Positions 16,861 to 22,993 of a stretch of DNA of 22,993 bases are shown piece after piece. The position numbers were made by a program, and so were the translations under genes. The DNA comes from JALXCH01 sp964495805. GTDB taxonomy: Bacteria > Calditrichota > Calditrichia > RBG-13-44-9. The stretch is taken from assembly GCA_964495805.1 (NCBI GenBank), contig CAZBWV010000022.1, positions 1 to 22,993 on the forward strand, in the 5' to 3' direction. The notes beneath the pieces are model-generated. The model searched no databases and was not told the DNA's origin. It saw only the letters and a list, made by a program, of their open reading frames with translations. Each line of letters begins with the position of its first letter. Positions within the stretch are counted from its first letter, which is position 1.

Positions 16861-17820
16861 TTAGAATCGCACCCCTCGTAACGCATTCAGGAGTTTCGGA
16901 GCAGGTTCCCGTCCGTTTTGACGCAGAGAATACAGGACGGCAGCAGCAGCCGGTTCCATTTCCGGCTCCAGGTACTGAAAACGGTACCCTCGGTCCCGTG
17001 CTTTTTCCTGAAACCGCTGGCGAACAAACCGATTGTTTTTCAAGATGCCACCGGTTAATGATATTTGATACGGTTCATTTCCGTTTTCCCCGAACCGGGA
17101 GAGAGCCCTGTCCACCAGCTTGAGCAATTCATTCACCGCAGCATCCACAACATCCTCAGCTTCCCAATCGCCCCGGGCAGCCAACTCGCATACCAAACGC
17201 GCACAGGATGCGACCAGCCGGGCCGGATTCACAGAGGAATAGACAATGGAAATCAGTTTCTCCGGGGTATCAATTCCATAAAAAGAAAGCAGCTCCCGGG
17301 TTAGCGGGGATGGTGGTTGGGCTTCTTCCATATCCTGCAGTGCGTTCCGAATTGCCCTTCGCCCGATGTAAAAGCCGCTTCCTTCGTCGCCCAACAAAAA
17401 TCCCCACCCCCCAATTTGATGATAATTACCGGAATGATCTCGCAGCAGACAAATGGAACCGGTGCCCGCAGAAACCAGAATGCCGGGATTTTCTCCGAAC
17501 ACTGAGTAATGAAGCAACTCCGCATCGGTCATCACGGAAAAATGCTTCATTCCAGCGCCCTGAATTAATGCTTCCACTGTTTCTTTCTCGGCGGAACGGC
17601 CGGCACCGGCAAACGCAAAAGTCGCCCAGGCAATTTCCCGGATTCCCTGAGTTCCTACAAGCTCACCAATAATATTTCGAATCAACTGAGCAAGCGAACC
17701 GCGATCCAGCACCGCAATATTACCTGGTCCTTTTTTTATCGAACGCACAATTTTCCCTTGTTCGTCGATCAGAATCGCAGCGGTTTTTGTACCGCCTCCA
17801 TCAACACCCAGATAGAACAT
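16861..17820 (-). CDS. BadF/BadG-type N-acetylmuramate/N-acetylglucosamine kinase (MurK-like)
   Basis: This 319-residue ASKHA-fold sugar kinase has the phosphate-1 motif 'GVDGGGTKT' (5-13), phosphate-2 'SAGTGSI', the kinase-typical 'GGWGFLLGDEGSG' and the adenosine motif 'LTGGIL'. The family includes human-type GlcNAc kinase and Clostridium MurK, which phosphorylates MurNAc and GlcNAc. With murQ in the same run, MurNAc-6-P production is the inferred role. The ATG at 17820 matches the family start and has AAGGA 4 nt upstream; a TTG at 17835 would add five residues. It is the first gene of the minus-strand run and diverges from the AraC regulator. 86 bp separate it from the NagZ fusion gene. 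Confidence 0.9.
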   Translation of the reverse strand: MFYLGVDGGGTKTAAILIDEQGKIVRSIKKGPGNIAVLDRGSLAQLIRNIIGELVGTQGIREIAWATFAFAGAGRSAEKETVEALIQGAGMKHFSVMTDAELLHYSVFGENPGILVSAGTGSICLLRDHSGNYHQIGGWGFLLGDEGSGFYIGRRAIRNALQDMEEAQPPSPLTRELLSFYGIDTPEKLISIVYSSVNPARLVASCARLVCELAARGDWEAEDVVDAAVNELLKLVDRALSRFGENGNEPYQISLTGGILKNNRFVRQRFQEKARDRGYRFQYLEPEMEPAAAAVLYSLRQNGREPAPKLLNALRGVRF

Positions 17821-18022
17821 GCTTTCCTTCACCAATTTACCTGATTAATTCCTGTTCTTCCCGACACACTGTTTATGAAACCGTTTTAATGTAATGAAAA
17901 TAAACAGAATAGAAAATTTAATTTCTACATTTATTTTATCCGTAAATTGTACTATATTGACTGGTGGACAAAGGGATTTGGAGATTTTTGCTCAAGATAG
18001 TATATAAAGAGAATTTTGCCGT
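17821..18022. promoter_or_regulatory. Divergent promoter region between the recycling run and the AraC regulator
   Basis: This 202-bp intergenic region is strikingly A+T-rich and must hold the promoter(s) for both directions. An interrupted palindrome is visible: outer arms AAAATAAA (17897-17904) and TTTATTTT (17930-17937), and inner arms TAGAAA (17910-17915) and TTTCTA (17922-17927). It is a candidate operator but could be chance in such A+T-rich DNA. A TTGACT at 17957-17962 could be a -35 for the regulator, but no convincing -10 lies at the right distance. Confidence 0.4.
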
Positions 18023-18895
18023 ATGAAACCGGTCAATGTTAAGCTTTCCAAACCGCCCCAATCTTCTTTTAAATTTAAAAAGATCCATCTTAAAGCATTG
18101 GAATTTAACTGGCACTACCACCCTGAATACGAAATCATGTTCATGGTCCGGAGTCGGGGAAAACGGTTTATTGGAGACAATATCTCCTATTACAATGAAG
18201 GCGATTTGTTCATGATCGGTCCGAATTTGCCCCACACCTGGTATTCCCCACCGGGAGTGCTGGGCAGACGCCGGGCTCATGAAGCAATCCTGATTCAGTT
18301 TCGGGAGAATTTTGCCGGTCTGAATATTAAAGAAATACCGGAATTGGTTCCTGTCCAACAACTGTTCGGTGAAGCTGCCCGGGGACTTCAGATTGTGGGA
18401 AATACGCGCCAGAAAGTCGCGCGCCGGATTCTTGAGATGGAGAAAGCGGACGGGCTGGATCGATTCATCATCCTTCTTACCATTTTAGGCATGATGGCGC
18501 GGGCACCCCGAGAAGAGAAACGACCCCTTTCCAGCATCGAATTCAATCATCCCCTCCAACCCAAAGAACAAAGTCGCATCGACAAAGTGTGCACGTTTAT
18601 CAACGAAAATTATAAAGAGCCCCTGCGCTTGCGCGATGCTGCCTCTATTGCTAATATGAGTACCACCTCCTTCAGCCGATTCTTTAAAAAATATACCGGA
18701 AAAACATTTATTAACTACGTGAATGAATTACGTATCGGGTGGGCATGCAAGCTGCTCATCGAAACGGAAATGACCGTGGCGGAGATTGCTTATGAAGTGG
18801 GATTCAACAACCTGTCCAATTTCAACCGCCGTTTTTACGAACGGCACAAAATGAGCCCCCGCCGGTATCGACAGGAATTTGGTGCGAAATACTAA
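18023..18895 (+). CDS. AraC-family transcriptional regulator (cupin sensor + double HTH)
   Basis: The 290-residue protein has an N-terminal cupin-like ligand-binding half (about 20-110; 'WHYHPEYEIMFMVRSRGKRFIGD', with 'YNEGDLFMIGPNLPHTW'). The C-terminal AraC DNA-binding domain (about 190-288) carries two helix-turn-helices: 'LRLRDAASIANMSTTSFSRFF' (split as LRLRDAASIANMS and TTSFSRFFKKYTG) and 'VAEIAYEVGFNNLSNFNRRF'. The motif 'KMSPRRYRQEF' ends the domain. It is divergent from the kinase gene heading the recycling run, so it is the obvious candidate activator or repressor. The inducer is probably an amino sugar or muropeptide, which is inferred only. No strong Shine-Dalgarno is seen before the ATG. 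The stop lies 6 bp before the repeat-bounded insert at 18902. Confidence 0.92.
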   Translation: MKPVNVKLSKPPQSSFKFKKIHLKALEFNWHYHPEYEIMFMVRSRGKRFIGDNISYYNEGDLFMIGPNLPHTWYSPPGVLGRRRAHEAILIQFRENFAGLNIKEIPELVPVQQLFGEAARGLQIVGNTRQKVARRILEMEKADGLDRFIILLTILGMMARAPREEKRPLSSIEFNHPLQPKEQSRIDKVCTFINENYKEPLRLRDAASIANMSTTSFSRFFKKYTGKTFINYVNELRIGWACKLLIETEMTVAEIAYEVGFNNLSNFNRRFYERHKMSPRRYRQEFGAKY

Positions 18896-18900
18896 CATTG

Positions 18901-19180
18901 CAACCACGGAACCACTGCAACCGCTGAAGGCACGGAACCACTGAAGACACTGCAACCACTGAAGACACTGAAGACACTGAAGATACTGAAGGTACTGCAA
19001 CCATTGAAAACACTGAATACACTGGAAGCATTGAAGGCATTGAATTACTTAAAAGACAGAATTACTGAAGACGCTGATGAGGCTGATGATACTGAATATT
19101 ATTGAATCATTGAAAATACGAAATTACTGAATACATTGAGGCATTGAGGATATTGAAAATATTTATGATAAGTATTTTGT
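18901..19180 (+). repeat. Degenerate 9-bp tandem array (CACTGAAGA-like), left arm
   Basis: The array is built from variations of (N)ACTGAAGA/CACTGAAGG/CACTGCAAC. It is most regular from 18901 to about 19045 and then decays through 'ACTGAATAC', 'ATTGAAGGC' and 'ATTGAAAAT' until it merges into A+T-rich DNA. Because the unit is a multiple of three, it creates fortuitous open frames of tripeptide repeats; no Shine-Dalgarno or recognisable fold supports coding. Confidence 0.85.
18902..18915 (+). repeat. Left terminal inverted repeat of the GxxExxY element
   Basis: AACCACGGAACCAC is identical to the reverse complement of 20538-20551. It begins 6 bp after the AraC regulator stop codon and is continuous with the 9-bp repeat array. 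Confidence 0.7.
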
Positions 19181-19511
19181 TGAAAATGCTGATGATGTTA
19201 ATTTGGTTGATAAATAAAAGAAATTTTTAATTATGTAAGGATTGAATGTCCTGAAAAAGCTGAAAATTTTTTGAAACATTGAAGGAAGGGAAAATTTAAT
19301 TTATTATTGGTCATGGAAATTTTAATAAGTTAAACCTGTGCAGGGAGAAAAGATAGAAATGGAAAGGGAAAAGGGAGGTAAGTTTTGAATTATAGGTTAC
19401 TGTGATGGGTTGATGATGTGCCGGTGATGTGGTGTGTTCTGAGGTTATGCGGAAAAAGGTTCAAAAAAGTACGAAACTTAAGAGTCAAACATTGTCTATA
19501 TTTTGAACAAC
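19181..19511. other. A+T-rich non-coding stretch inside the element
   Basis: No gene is visible. The DNA is far richer in A+T than the surrounding genes and keeps faint traces of the decaying 9-bp unit (for example ATTGAATGT and CATTGAAGG near 19240-19285). It would contain the promoter of the GxxExxY gene, but no convincing -35/-10 pair was found. Confidence 0.5.
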
Positions 19512-19907
19512 ATGGAAAGAAAATCTGAATTTATTAAAAATAATTATCTTTATTCGGAACTGACCCATCAAATTATTCAATGTGCTCTTACGGTTCATCA
19601 ATATTTTGGACCTGGTTTTCTGGAAAGTGTTTATGAAAATGCTTTGATTGTTGAACTTCGGAAGAATGGTCTGAAAGTGGAACACCAAAAAATAATTCCC
19701 CTGTATTACCATGAAACTCCCATTGGTGAACATCGGCTGGACATTCTGGTGGAGGATAAAATAATTGTCGAGAATAAAGCGGTGAAGGAAATAAACGACA
19801 TTCACCTTGCTCAGGTGCTTTCCTACCTGAAAGCTACAGGAAAACATGTGGGTTTACTGTTTAATTTTGCTAAAACCAAACTGGAAATCAAAAGATTTGT
19901 GTTATAA
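19512..19907 (+). CDS. GxxExxY protein (PDDEXK_3-like, putative nuclease fold)
   Basis: This 131-residue protein of the GxxExxY family has the defining motif G35-F-L-E38-S-V-Y41 within 'VHQYFGPGFLESVYENAL'. PD-(D/E)xK-like residues follow: D77 (HRLDILVED), E87-N-K89 (usually ELK in relatives) and Q101 before 'SYLKATGKHVGLLFNF'. The family is widespread and related by fold to restriction-type nucleases, but its function is not established to my knowledge. The ATG at 19512 is the only ATG after an in-frame stop; a TTG at 19503 is possible. No clear Shine-Dalgarno is present. Base composition is much more A+T-rich than neighbouring genes (13 of 60 bases are G+C in 19501-19560), which suggests a different origin. 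It lies at the centre of the inverted-array element. Confidence 0.88.
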   Translation: MERKSEFIKNNYLYSELTHQIIQCALTVHQYFGPGFLESVYENALIVELRKNGLKVEHQKIIPLYYHETPIGEHRLDILVEDKIIVENKAVKEINDIHLAQVLSYLKATGKHVGLLFNFAKTKLEIKRFVL

Positions 19908-20199
19908 ATAAATGTCGGGTAAAACATGCACACTACTGTTTTTCCAACACTTTTCATATTTTACGATTTGCCTATCCGTGACTTTTCCACAAACCGCATG
20001 TTTATTAGAACATCCAGAAAAATATTTTCCCATTACCCACCAGGAGAATTTTGGAAATTCAGAATACATTTCAATACATTTTATTCCCAAACTAATCTTG
20101 GTTTAACCACAATGCCATTTGCATCTCCTTACACGTTAGCACTTTCTCTATACACGTTTTCCAGAAATTCATCCGATCAGGATTTTCAATCCAACCAAC
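19908..20199. other. Non-coding A+T-rich interior of the element
   Basis: I see no supported gene here. An open frame from the ATG at 19926 runs into the right repeat array but lacks a Shine-Dalgarno and any recognisable domain. Its C-terminal half is only translated 9-bp repeats, so it is not called. No hairpin terminator with a T-tract is evident after the GxxExxY stop. Confidence 0.5.
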
Positions 20200-20551
20200 C
20201 GATTCAGCACATTCAATGCCTTCGGTCCCTCATGTGGTTCATTAATGATCATTACCTTCAGAGGTTCAATCCTCTTCATAGCCTTAAATGTGCTCATTAT
20301 CTTCCGTATTTCAAACTCTTTCAGTATCTTAATATCCTCAGTACCTTCAGTGGCCCAATAACCCCCAGTATCTTCAACGCTTTCAGTGCCTTCAGTGTCT
20401 TCAGTGTTTTCAGTGTCTTCAGTGGTTCCGTGGTTTCAGTGCCTTCAGTGGTTTCAGTGGTTTCAGTGTCTTCAGTGTTTTCAGTGTTTTCAGTGTTTTC
20501 AGTGGTTTCAGTGTATTCAGTGGTTTCAGTGTCTTCCGTGGTTCCGTGGTT
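20200..20551 (-). repeat. Degenerate 9-bp tandem array (TTCAGTGTC-like), right arm, inverted
   Basis: This is the reverse-complement family of the left array. It is very regular from 20382 to 20551, with about 17-19 near-identical units (TTCAGTGTC, TTCAGTGTT, TTCAGTGGT, ending in TTCCGTGGT). Toward 20200 it grows irregular (ATTCAATGC, TTCAGTATC, TTCAACGCT). The last unit stops about 20 bp before the nagX-like start. Left and right arrays could pair into a long imperfect hairpin in RNA or DNA. Confidence 0.88.
20538..20551 (-). repeat. Right terminal inverted repeat of the GxxExxY element
   Basis: GTGGTTCCGTGGTT is the exact reverse complement of 18902-18915. It is followed by ATAAAAAAG and then the Shine-Dalgarno of the next gene. 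Confidence 0.7.
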
Positions 20552-20573
20552 ATAAAAAAGAAAGGAATTTATT

Positions 20574-21674
20574 GTGAAAGGACGATTAACTTCTCTGGAC
20601 GCGTTTCGCGGTATTACCATTGCCGGAATGATTCTGGTGAACAACCCCGGTAGTTGGGCGCATGTGTATCCTCCCCTCTTACATGCGGAATGGAATGGCT
20701 GGACGCCTACGGACTTGATTTTTCCCTTCTTTCTGTTCATTGTCGGTGTGGCGATTACGCTTTCTCTCTCCAAACACCGCGCCACCCACGACAAACGGTT
20801 TCTGTACAAAAAAATTATTCGGCGAACGCTAATCATTTTCGGTCTGGGACTTTTTCTGAACGGTTTTCCCTACTTCCATCTGGAGCACATTCGTATCATG
20901 GGTGTACTACAGCGAATAGCACTGGTGTACTTTTTTGCTGCCATTATCACCCTGAATTTCGACTGGAAAAAACAGGCAGGCATTGCTGTCGCGCTCCTGT
21001 TAGGATACTGGGCGATGATGAAGCTCATTCCAGTGCCGGGACACGGTGCAGGCGATTTAAGTCCGGAAGGCAATCTGGCAGCGTATATCGATAACCTTCT
21101 GCTTCATGGACATATGTGGCGGAAAACCTGGGACCCGGAAGGTTTGCTGAGCACGCTGCCTGCCATTGCCACCGCATTAAGCGGTGTGCTCACCGGAGAA
21201 TGGTTATTGAGTGGTCGCGACCGCCGGGACATTGCCGGGTGGATGTTTGTAGCAGGCTGGATTGCCATCGTAGTGGGTTTGTTCTGGGGTATCGTTTTCC
21301 CCATCAACAAATCCCTGTGGACCAGCTCCTACGTAGTATTTACCTCCGGTGCTGCGCTGCAATTCCTGGGTTTCTGTTACTGGTTAATTGACGTCAAGGG
21401 CATTCGTAAATGGGCCAAACCAGCTATTGTGTACGGGATGAATGCCATTGCCGTGTTTACCCTTTCCATTCTGGTGGTCAAAATTCTGATTCGGGTAAAA
21501 GTTGCCACGGCAACTGGAGATAAAATATCGTTATATAGCTGGTTATATCGCCACCTGTTCCTGACCTGGCTGGAACCCATCAATGCTTCGCTGGCATTCG
21601 CCATAGCAAACGTACTGTTCTGGCTGGGAGTGATGTGGATTCTGTATAAGAAGCAGATTTTTATTAAGATATGA
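20574..21674 (+). CDS. NagX/HGSNAT-like membrane acyltransferase (DUF5009/heparan-alpha-glucosaminide N-acetyltransferase-like)
   Basis: The 366-residue integral membrane protein has about ten hydrophobic segments. The N-terminal signature is 'RLTSLDAFRGITIAGMILVNNPG' (split: RLTSLDAFRG and ITIAGMILVNNPG), followed by 'LLHAEWNGWTPTDLIFPFF' with conserved H37. This matches proteins related to the lysosomal enzyme that acetylates terminal glucosamine. Bacterial relatives called NagX occur in N-acetylglucosamine utilisation clusters, and their exact reaction is uncertain. The GTG at 20574 is chosen because AAGGAA lies 6 nt upstream and the frame fits the family start. Context near murQ, murK and NagZ supports an amino-sugar role. 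The repeat element abuts its 5' side, so its promoter is either within the array or was separated from the araC transcript. Confidence 0.88.
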   Translation: MKGRLTSLDAFRGITIAGMILVNNPGSWAHVYPPLLHAEWNGWTPTDLIFPFFLFIVGVAITLSLSKHRATHDKRFLYKKIIRRTLIIFGLGLFLNGFPYFHLEHIRIMGVLQRIALVYFFAAIITLNFDWKKQAGIAVALLLGYWAMMKLIPVPGHGAGDLSPEGNLAAYIDNLLLHGHMWRKTWDPEGLLSTLPAIATALSGVLTGEWLLSGRDRRDIAGWMFVAGWIAIVVGLFWGIVFPINKSLWTSSYVVFTSGAALQFLGFCYWLIDVKGIRKWAKPAIVYGMNAIAVFTLSILVVKILIRVKVATATGDKISLYSWLYRHLFLTWLEPINASLAFAIANVLFWLGVMWILYKKQIFIKI

Positions 21675-21918
21675 AGAGGCGATAGATGATGAATTATCAT
21701 TTGAAGAGATATTTTTCTCAGTTTTTCATGGAGAAATAATCGAAGATTATCCTGGGGATAAGCCTTATCCAAGTTGTTTAATTTCCGGTGAAACATTCAA
21801 AGGAGAACCAGTACATAGTGTGTGGGCATTTAATAAAGAGAATCAATGGGCAGTTTTAATCACCGTCTATCGCCCCGATCCGACACGCTGGATTGATTTC
21901 AAAAAAAGGAGAAAATAA
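21667..21918 (+). pseudogene. 5'-truncated DUF4258-like toxin-type gene
   Basis: An open frame ending TAA at 21918 encodes 'EAIDDELSFEEIFFSVFHGE' then 'IIEDYPGDKPYPSCLISGE' and 'PVHSVWAFNKENQWAVLITVYRPD'. This resembles the DUF4258 family, usually about 90-100 residues, which often precedes a YgiT-type zinc-finger gene. The N-terminal ~20 residues (normally with a conserved H) are missing. In this frame there is a stop at 21631 and no ATG, GTG or TTG before the conserved region, and the homology begins at the nagX-like stop codon. It therefore looks like a remnant cut off at its 5' end, unless a non-standard start (ATA) is used. The downstream antitoxin-like gene begins 2 bp after its stop. 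Confidence 0.7.
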
Positions 21919-21920
21919 AA

Positions 21921-22169
21921 ATGCAACCATTTAGGAAATGTCCCATCTGCGGAGGAGAACTGGTTGAAAAAGAGGTCGAGAAGCTGCTGCGAGGCGGGAA
22001 ACACACCGCTATCTTCCGTGTTCAAGCGGAGGTTTGTCTCCATTGTGGAGAAAGGTTTTATTCACAAGATACTATCCGGAAATTTGAACAAATCCGATAC
22101 AAACTGAAAAAAGAGGAATTTTCAGAATTTCAACCAATGGGTAAATCATTTGAAGTCAACATCAAATAA
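21921..22169 (+). CDS. YgiT/MqsA-type zinc-finger protein (antitoxin-like)
   Basis: This 82-residue protein has two CxxC pairs, C8-x-x-C11 (KCPICGGEL) and 'VCLHCGERFYS', with the spacing of the YgiT-type zinc finger at the N-terminus of MqsA antitoxins. There is no full C-terminal HTH domain, so it is the short form. AAGGAGA lies 8 nt before the ATG. It follows the DUF4258-like remnant by 2 bp, the usual toxin-antitoxin-like pairing of these families. It appears intact while its partner is truncated. The toxin-antitoxin role is inferred from pairing and family. Confidence 0.85.
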   Translation: MQPFRKCPICGGELVEKEVEKLLRGGKHTAIFRVQAEVCLHCGERFYSQDTIRKFEQIRYKLKKEEFSEFQPMGKSFEVNIK

Positions 22170-22307
22170 AAGGAGTCAATGAGAAACACCCGTTTTACCA
22201 TGATTCATATTATCACGAATCTTTCTCCGAATGTAAAAGATGGTATTTGATTGTCAACCATTTCCGAAAATACTAGCAACTTTCTTGAATAAACTGGAGA
22301 TACGATT

Positions 22308-22993
22308 TTGAGACAATTGACCTTTTTTTCACTTCTTGTTATTTTCATCTTCGGTTGCCACAAAAATGAACCCACCAAACCGCAACCGGAGGATCAGCAT
22401 CCGATTACCGGAAATCGTGTGGCCGGTTTTCGCGCTTCGCGAATTTTGAGTAGCTACCCTAACCATCAATTTCCTTCGGCGGAATACTGGCAGAGTGTGG
22501 CAGACAGTATGGCCGCCAAATTCGATTCCACCGCACCGGGTGGCATCTGGATTGTCAGCCTGTACCAGTCCGGCGGAGTCACCCGGTTAAATTTTCCGCT
22601 GATGGGTAATTACCCGTACATCACCGATATTTCTGAGGAACAAAATGAGGACTACCTGAACTATTTCGATGCCCACGGCACCAACATCTGGTTACAGGTG
22701 GAACCGGGTGCCGCCAGTGTGGATACGCTGATCTATCTGGTGCTTAACCGCTATAAACATCATCCCTGCGTGGTAGGTTTTGGGGTGGACGTGGAATGGT
22801 ATTTGACCAACCAGTATTCCGGGGGCAAAAAAGTGAGCGATGAGGAAGCGAAGCGCTGGGAAGCGAAAGTTAAAAAAGTAAATCCCGATTACACCCTTTT
22901 CCTGAAACACTACAGCGCCAGCTGGATGCCCCCCACCTATCGCGGCGATATTATTTTTGTGGACGATAGCCAGAACTACACCGGTTATTCCCG
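22308..22993 (+). CDS. Unrecognised lipoprotein, 3' partial
   Basis: The frame opens at TTG 22308 with GGAG 8 nt upstream and runs to the window end (228 codons). The product begins MRQLTFFSLLVIFIFGC if the TTG-coded Met is followed by RQL, giving a signal peptide with a lipobox (IFG-C). A proline-rich linker (EPTKPQPEDQ) follows. The visible globular part contains 'GGIWIVSLYQSGGVTRLNFP', 'NIWLQVEPGAASVDTL', 'VVGFGVDVEWYL' and 'FLKHYSASWMPP'. The alternation of beta-strands with acidic ends (QVEPG, GVDVEW, IIFVDDSQ) hints at a TIM-barrel such as a glycosidase, but I do not recognise the family. The preceding 138 bp (22170-22307) hold no gene or clear terminator. Confidence 0.8.
   Translation, partial: MRQLTFFSLLVIFIFGCHKNEPTKPQPEDQHPITGNRVAGFRASRILSSYPNHQFPSAEYWQSVADSMAAKFDSTAPGGIWIVSLYQSGGVTRLNFPLMGNYPYITDISEEQNEDYLNYFDAHGTNIWLQVEPGAASVDTLIYLVLNRYKHHPCVVGFGVDVEWYLTNQYSGGKKVSDEEAKRWEAKVKKVNPDYTLFLKHYSASWMPPTYRGDIIFVDDSQNYTGYS

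Larger units (their letters stand above)
18902..20551. mobile_element. Putative GxxExxY element bounded by inverted 9-bp repeat arrays
   Basis: A 1650-bp segment lies between the regulator stop (18895) and the Shine-Dalgarno of the nagX-like gene (start 20574). Its ends are the perfect 14-bp inverted repeats AACCACGGAACCAC. Inside each end is an array of degenerate 9-bp units, CACTGAAGA-like on the left and the reverse complement TTCAGTGTC-like on the right. Both arrays are most regular at the outer edge and decay inward. The only credible gene is the GxxExxY protein in the A+T-rich middle. No transposase and no clear target duplication are seen, so 'mobile' is an inference from structure and composition. 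Confidence 0.5.

Noticed and set aside
18901..20551. CRISPR array
   Set aside because: The units are 9 bp, contiguous and degenerate, with no spacers of uniform length and no cas genes.
19926..20555. Long plus-strand open frame (209 codons) through the right repeat array
   Set aside because: It has no Shine-Dalgarno and no recognisable domain, and its C-terminal half is only translated 9-bp repeats rich in FSV/VSV.
20321..20836. Minus-strand open frame encoding Thr-Glu tripeptide repeats
   Set aside because: It overlaps the well-supported nagX-like gene antisense, and its repeats are the 9-bp unit read in frame. Such frames arise automatically because 9 is a multiple of 3.
1..22993. tRNA, rRNA or riboswitch
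   Set aside because: No cloverleaf, conserved rRNA segment or known riboswitch core was recognised in the intergenic regions by eye. A covariance-model search would be decisive.

Overview
The window (about 23 kb) looks like a chromosomal segment from a Gram-negative bacterium of the FCB group, most likely Calditrichota, KSB1 or a close relative. The evidence is two secreted proteins ending in the 'QNYPNPFNP' type-IX-secretion (Por) C-terminal domain, several lipoproteins, and frequent TTG/GTG starts. The phylum is inferred from these tails and is not proven.

Layout. (1) 1-3400, plus strand: two secreted T9SS cargo proteins, one FG-GAP/VCBS-repeat protein cut by the window edge and one beta-propeller protein. 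Each is followed by a strong hairpin. (2) 3452-4091, minus strand: a vapBC toxin-antitoxin pair with an intact AbrB-type antitoxin and a PIN toxin broken by two single-base frameshifts. (3) 4330-17820, minus strand: nine consecutive genes forming a nearly complete muropeptide breakdown and recycling pathway. In transcription order these are a MurNAc/GlcNAc kinase, a lipoprotein fusing NagZ (GH3) to an AmiE-like serine hydrolase, a sodium:solute symporter, MurQ, a sodium:alanine symporter, a PBP4-like DD-peptidase lipoprotein, LysA, an NlpC/P60 endopeptidase lipoprotein, and an apparently exported dipeptide epimerase. A good terminator closes the run. (4) 18023-18895, plus strand: a divergent AraC-type regulator, the obvious candidate controller. 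(5) 18902-20551: an A+T-rich insert carrying one GxxExxY (PDDEXK-like) gene. It is flanked by two inverted arrays of a degenerate 9-bp repeat whose outer ends are identical 14-bp inverted repeats. (6) 20574 onward, plus strand: a NagX/HGSNAT-like membrane acyltransferase that probably belongs with the amino-sugar pathway, a 5'-truncated DUF4258-like remnant, a YgiT/MqsA-type zinc-finger antitoxin, and the start of an unrecognised lipoprotein.

How the recycling genes fit together (inference from families). The lipoproteins and the exported epimerase would act outside the inner membrane: NagZ-AmiE frees GlcNAc, MurNAc and stem peptides, the DD-peptidase and NlpC/P60 enzyme cut the peptides, and the epimerase acts on L-Ala-Glu. 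The SSS protein would import the amino sugar and the AGCS protein alanine. MurK then phosphorylates MurNAc/GlcNAc, MurQ removes lactate from MurNAc-6-P, and LysA turns meso-diaminopimelate into lysine. No AmpG, AnmK, MurP-type PTS or LD-carboxypeptidase gene is visible here.

The most intriguing undescribed structure is the 1.65-kb inverted-repeat-bounded GxxExxY element sitting between the regulator and the nagX-like gene.
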